DNA of 64,000 nt, taken from assembly GCA_902785065.1 (NCBI GenBank), contig CACZXH010000013.1:1-64000 (forward strand). Direction: 5' to 3'. The notes under the pieces were generated by a model. That model was not told the DNA's origin, did not search any database, and was given only the letters and a program-made list of their open reading frames with translations. Every line of letters starts with the position of its first letter. The first letter of the stretch is position 1. Position numbers and translations under genes: made by a program. The DNA comes from an uncultured Bacteroidia bacterium (GTDB lineage: Bacteria > Bacteroidota > Bacteroidia > Bacteroidales > UBA932). Positions 61,899 to 64,000 of the stretch are shown piece by piece.

Positions 61899-61927
61899 AA
61901 AATAAAAAAGCCCGCCTTGGGGAGGGC
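61899..61927 (-). terminator. Attenuator terminator of the his operon
   Basis: On the minus strand GCCCTCC (61927-61921) pairs with GGCGGGC (61916-61910, one G-U) over a CCAA tetraloop, followed by TTTTTTATTTT. It lies between the leader peptide and hisG, 29 bases before the hisG ATG. Confidence 0.85.
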
Positions 61928-61977
61928 AGGTCTTCATCGGTTTTACCGCTTGTACGCGTACAACAAAGTTCCGCCCT
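61923..61977 (-). promoter_or_regulatory. Predicted antiterminator of the his attenuator
   Basis: AGGGCGG (61977-61971), which overlaps the leader stop codon, can form seven pairs with CTGCCCT (61929-61923). The latter shares bases with the 5' arm of the terminator, so the two structures exclude each other. A ribosome at the leader stop would cover AGGGCGG and let the terminator form; one stalled at the His codons would leave it free. Confidence 0.65.
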
Positions 61978-62029
61978 AATCCATGGAGACCGGGTGATGA
62001 TGGAACTTGTTGATGTCGTTGCGTTTCAT
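61976..62029 (-). CDS. hisL: his operon leader peptide
   Basis: A 17-codon reading frame, MKRNDINKFHHHPVSMD, with three consecutive His codons (CAT CAT CAC). It begins seven bases after a consensus -7 box and ends at a TAG that is part of the antiterminator pairing. It precedes hisG by 105 bases, with a terminator between. This is the classical layout of a histidine attenuator. The peptide itself is a sensor of charged tRNA-His and needs no other function. Confidence 0.85.
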   Translation of the reverse strand: MKRNDINKFHHHPVSMD

Positions 62030-62036
62030 ACTGTTG

Positions 62037-62067
62037 CAAAGTTAGTGATTTATCCCGGCAATCCAAA
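62037..62067 (-). promoter_or_regulatory. Promoter of the his operon
   Basis: Minus strand: TTTG (62067-62064), 19 bp, TAACTTTG (62044-62037), a full match to the -33/-7 consensus. The leader peptide ATG at 62029 starts at the expected transcription start, so translation of the leader is probably leaderless. Confidence 0.75.
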
Positions 62068-62310
62068 TGTTTCCGTAAAAATTTTTAATAATGGATTCTT
62101 TTCAGGAGGTGGCCGCTGAATGTAATATTCGGCCTATTGATATCGTAATACGATATTAACACTTTTGTTATAGATATAAACAATATTGTTATATGTATTA
62201 ATAATCAATGCAATAAGCGCGAATTGTGCTCGAAAGTTATTAAAACAACAATTTCGTACTATTCATGGGTATTTTGATGTTTTTCGAAAGGAAAATCAAG
62301 ATAATTGTCT
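62068..62310. other. AT-rich divergent regulatory region
   Basis: About 240 bases of strikingly AT-rich DNA between the his promoter and the arginase-like gene. It contains two perfect palindromes: ATATCGTAATACGATAT (62140-62156) and AACAATATTGTT (62179-62190). No gene or known RNA is visible. The palindromes could be operator sites. Confidence 0.4.
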
Positions 62311-62318
62311 TATCTTTG
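62311..62318 (+). promoter_or_regulatory. -7 box of the arginase-like gene
   Basis: TATCTTTG is an exact TAnnTTTG match ending four bases before the ATG at 62323, so a leaderless mRNA is expected. No clear -33 box. Confidence 0.55.
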
Positions 62319-62322
62319 AAAG

Positions 62323-63054
62323 ATGAAACCGAGCTTGTTGATCGCCGATTTTACGGGCGTATATGCGGAGGAAGGTTTCCTGCAGAAGTTGCAGGAGCGA
62401 GGCGTTCCGTACCGGCGGGTCAGGCTCGGGGACATTGAAGGGACAAACTGTTATTGCGACCCGGACGCGGAGGCGGAAATCAGCCGCCGCCTCATCCCGG
62501 AACCAGAGGAGCGGATGCGATGGATCGACAGCGGCGACTACCATTTTGTCACCAAGATCCTCGCTGCCCGGGAGCAGTCTCCTTTCACCCTGGTCCTCGT
62601 GGACAACCATCCCGACGACCAGGCGCCGGCCTTCGGCGGTGTGCTCAGCTGCGGGAGTTGGGTGCGGGACCTCCGGGAAGCGAGCCCGGTGCTGGAGGAG
62701 GTCTGGACCCTGGGCCCCGACCATCGGATCCGGAACGCTTCCGGGACAGTGGACCGGGAATTGGATGCGGGGATTGACGACCTGCTGGAGGCGGTGGCGG
62801 GAAAGCGCGTCTACCTGTCCATCGACAAGGATGTCCTGGACCGGGCATGGTCCCGGACGGACTGGAGCCAGGGGACGTATTCCCCGGCGCAACTGAAGGG
62901 CTGGCTGGACGGCCTGCTGAGGCAGGACATCGTGGCGGTTGACTTATGCGGCGAACTTGCTCCCGAAAAGGGGGCGACGCCGGAGGACCTTCGGATTAAT
63001 GGTGAATTGAATGTTGAACTGCAGGAGTTTATCCTGAGTTATTTGAAGCGATGA
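62323..63054 (+). CDS. Arginase/agmatinase superfamily protein
   Basis: A 243-residue ureohydrolase-fold protein. Metal-binding segments are recognisable but altered: VDNHPDD in place of the usual DAHxD, and SIDKDVLDRAW in place of SxDxDxxDP. It is shorter than true arginases (about 300) and lacks the N-terminal GxxxG motif region. Bacteroidetes have many such arginase-like proteins of unknown substrate. Its stop overlaps the start of the next lipoprotein gene, so they are co-expressed. Confidence 0.75.
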   Translation: MKPSLLIADFTGVYAEEGFLQKLQERGVPYRRVRLGDIEGTNCYCDPDAEAEISRRLIPEPEERMRWIDSGDYHFVTKILAAREQSPFTLVLVDNHPDDQAPAFGGVLSCGSWVRDLREASPVLEEVWTLGPDHRIRNASGTVDRELDAGIDDLLEAVAGKRVYLSIDKDVLDRAWSRTDWSQGTYSPAQLKGWLDGLLRQDIVAVDLCGELAPEKGATPEDLRINGELNVELQEFILSYLKR

Positions 63055-64000
63055 AGAAGATAGTGATGTGGGCGGCCGCCCTGGTATTGGCGGTCTCTTG
63101 TGGCGGCGGCGGAGCGGTTTCCGGCCCCGTGGACCTCTCTCCCTGGATGGGGGCGGATTCCGTGTATTCCTTTACGGTGAAGGACGTTACCTTCACTTTG
63201 GTGCCGGTGAAGGCCGGCACGTTCGCCATGGGCGAGACCCTCGACATGGGCCGCTTCCGGACGCCGGCGTTGCACCAAGTGATCCTGGACGGCTACGCTA
63301 TTGGCACAACGGAAGTCACGCAGGCCCTCTGGAAGGCCGTGATGGGCTCGAATCCCAGCCCGAAGGACGTTCCGACGGTCCCGGTCACGATGGTCAGCTA
63401 CGGGGACGCGCAGAAGTTCCTCCAAAAGCTCTCCAAGGCGACGGGGGTTCCGTTCCGGCTTCCGACGGAGGCCGAGTGGGAATATGCCGCCCGCCAGCGA
63501 GAGGGCATGGCCGGCGGCGCCTGGGAATGGTGTTCCGACCGGTGGACCGATGACCTGGGCGCTCTCCTGACGGTCAATCCGCAGGGGCCTGAAGACGGCG
63601 CGGAATACGCCCTCCGCGGCGGCAGCGCCCTGGAAAAGAACAACAAAGCCATTACGCGCAAGCCGATGGCTCCGACCACCAAGGCCGGCGATGTGGGCCT
63701 TCGCCTGGCCGTTTCCACCGGCGAGGCTTTCCCGCAGGAACTGTATGAGGTGCTTGTGGAGAACAAGGTCCCGCGCGAGCGCTATAAGATCACGGAACTC
63801 AAGCCCGAGACCTTCACGGTGAACGGTGTCAATTTCGAGATGCTGCCCGTGGAAGGCGGCACCTTCCTGATGGGCGGCACCGAGCAGAAGGGCCAGGTCA
63901 TCCGCGAGGACGAACTTCCGCAGCACGAGGTGACGCTGGACCATTTCAAGATCGGCAAGGTGGAAGTCACCCAGGCGCTCTGGGAGGCCGTGATGGGGGA
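63051..64000 (+). CDS. Lipoprotein with two SUMF1 (formylglycine-generating-enzyme-like) domains, 3' end outside
   Basis: The reading frame is open at the window end (316 codons seen). The lipobox ends at Cys17 (LAVSC). The first SUMF1-type domain (about residues 45-220) begins VPVKAGTFAMGE and has TEVTQALWKAVMG and LPTEAEWEYAAR, but jumps directly to GGAWEWCSDRW, lacking the roughly 40 residues normally between these blocks. A second domain begins at about 255 (LPVEGGTFLMGGTEQKG, KVEVTQALWEAVMG). Tandem SUMF1 lipoproteins occur in Bacteroidetes, and most are not true sulfatase modifiers. Function unknown. Confidence 0.85.
   Translation, partial: MKKIVMWAAALVLAVSCGGGGAVSGPVDLSPWMGADSVYSFTVKDVTFTLVPVKAGTFAMGETLDMGRFRTPALHQVILDGYAIGTTEVTQALWKAVMGSNPSPKDVPTVPVTMVSYGDAQKFLQKLSKATGVPFRLPTEAEWEYAARQREGMAGGAWEWCSDRWTDDLGALLTVNPQGPEDGAEYALRGGSALEKNNKAITRKPMAPTTKAGDVGLRLAVSTGEAFPQELYEVLVENKVPRERYKITELKPETFTVNGVNFEMLPVEGGTFLMGGTEQKGQVIREDELPQHEVTLDHFKIGKVEVTQALWEAVMG

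Overview
The window looks like a chromosomal segment of a high-GC (roughly 60%) Bacteroidota member, most likely order Bacteroidales. The evidence is a SusC/SusD pair, a parA-parB-DUF5683-MltD gene order, an S46 dipeptidyl peptidase, a Bacteroidetes-style aryl polyene/flexirubin-like fatty-acid-type cluster, almost no Shine-Dalgarno sequences, and repeated TAnnTTTG promoter boxes. Genus cannot be fixed from the sequence alone. I see no prophage, complete insertion sequence or CRISPR array.

Layout. 1-378: 3' end of a 5S rRNA gene, its terminator, and a 230-bp nested palindrome with perfect 33-bp arms. 422-5722: a small membrane protein with an ABC ATPase, a DPP11-type S46 peptidase and a GH36 alpha-galactosidase. 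5719-17526: a type II fatty-acid/polyketide-like cluster in two divergent arms (ketosynthases, two acyl carrier proteins, ketoreductase, hotdog dehydratase, acyltransferase, O-methyltransferase, FAD oxidoreductase), with lysC and a disrupted lysA between them. 17556-29331: a frameshifted M16 peptidase, an XRE regulator, flotillin/NfeD, an AI-2E family exporter, hpt-adk, an HhH/outer-membrane protein, MltD and DUF5683. 29338-31043: parAB. 31278-37870: SusC-SusD-S9 peptidase, probably peptide uptake and digestion. 37872-44263: priA, an alanine/sodium symporter, and an operon resembling oxidative 6-deoxyhexose catabolism. 44348-47581: an M28 peptidase and a striking Na/Pi transporter-PhoU-OmpR winged-helix fusion. 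47590-51530: a cytoplasmic LMW tyrosine phosphatase and a 1163-residue exported lipoprotein ending in a tyrosine phosphatase domain. 51647-53898: an AlkD-like gene carrying in-frame palindromic DNA, an ECF sigma locus with a frameshift, and tRNA-Phe. 53949-62044: threonine aldolase and a complete, tightly coupled histidine operon (hisGDCBHAF-IE) headed by a His leader peptide and attenuator. 62323-64000: an arginase-like protein and a lipoprotein with two SUMF1-type domains, cut by the window end.

Functional picture. The organism appears to digest peptides (DPP11, S9, M28, M16, SusCD), makes its own histidine under attenuation control, and probably builds an aryl-polyene-like outer-membrane lipid whose starter-unit genes lie elsewhere or are absent. 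Three conserved genes (lysA, the M16 peptidase, the ECF sigma factor) are broken by the same sort of short internal loss. This is either real decay or an assembly problem and should be settled before any auxotrophy is inferred. The strongest candidate for something new is the one-polypeptide phosphate transporter/PhoU/DNA-binding fusion at 45623-47581.
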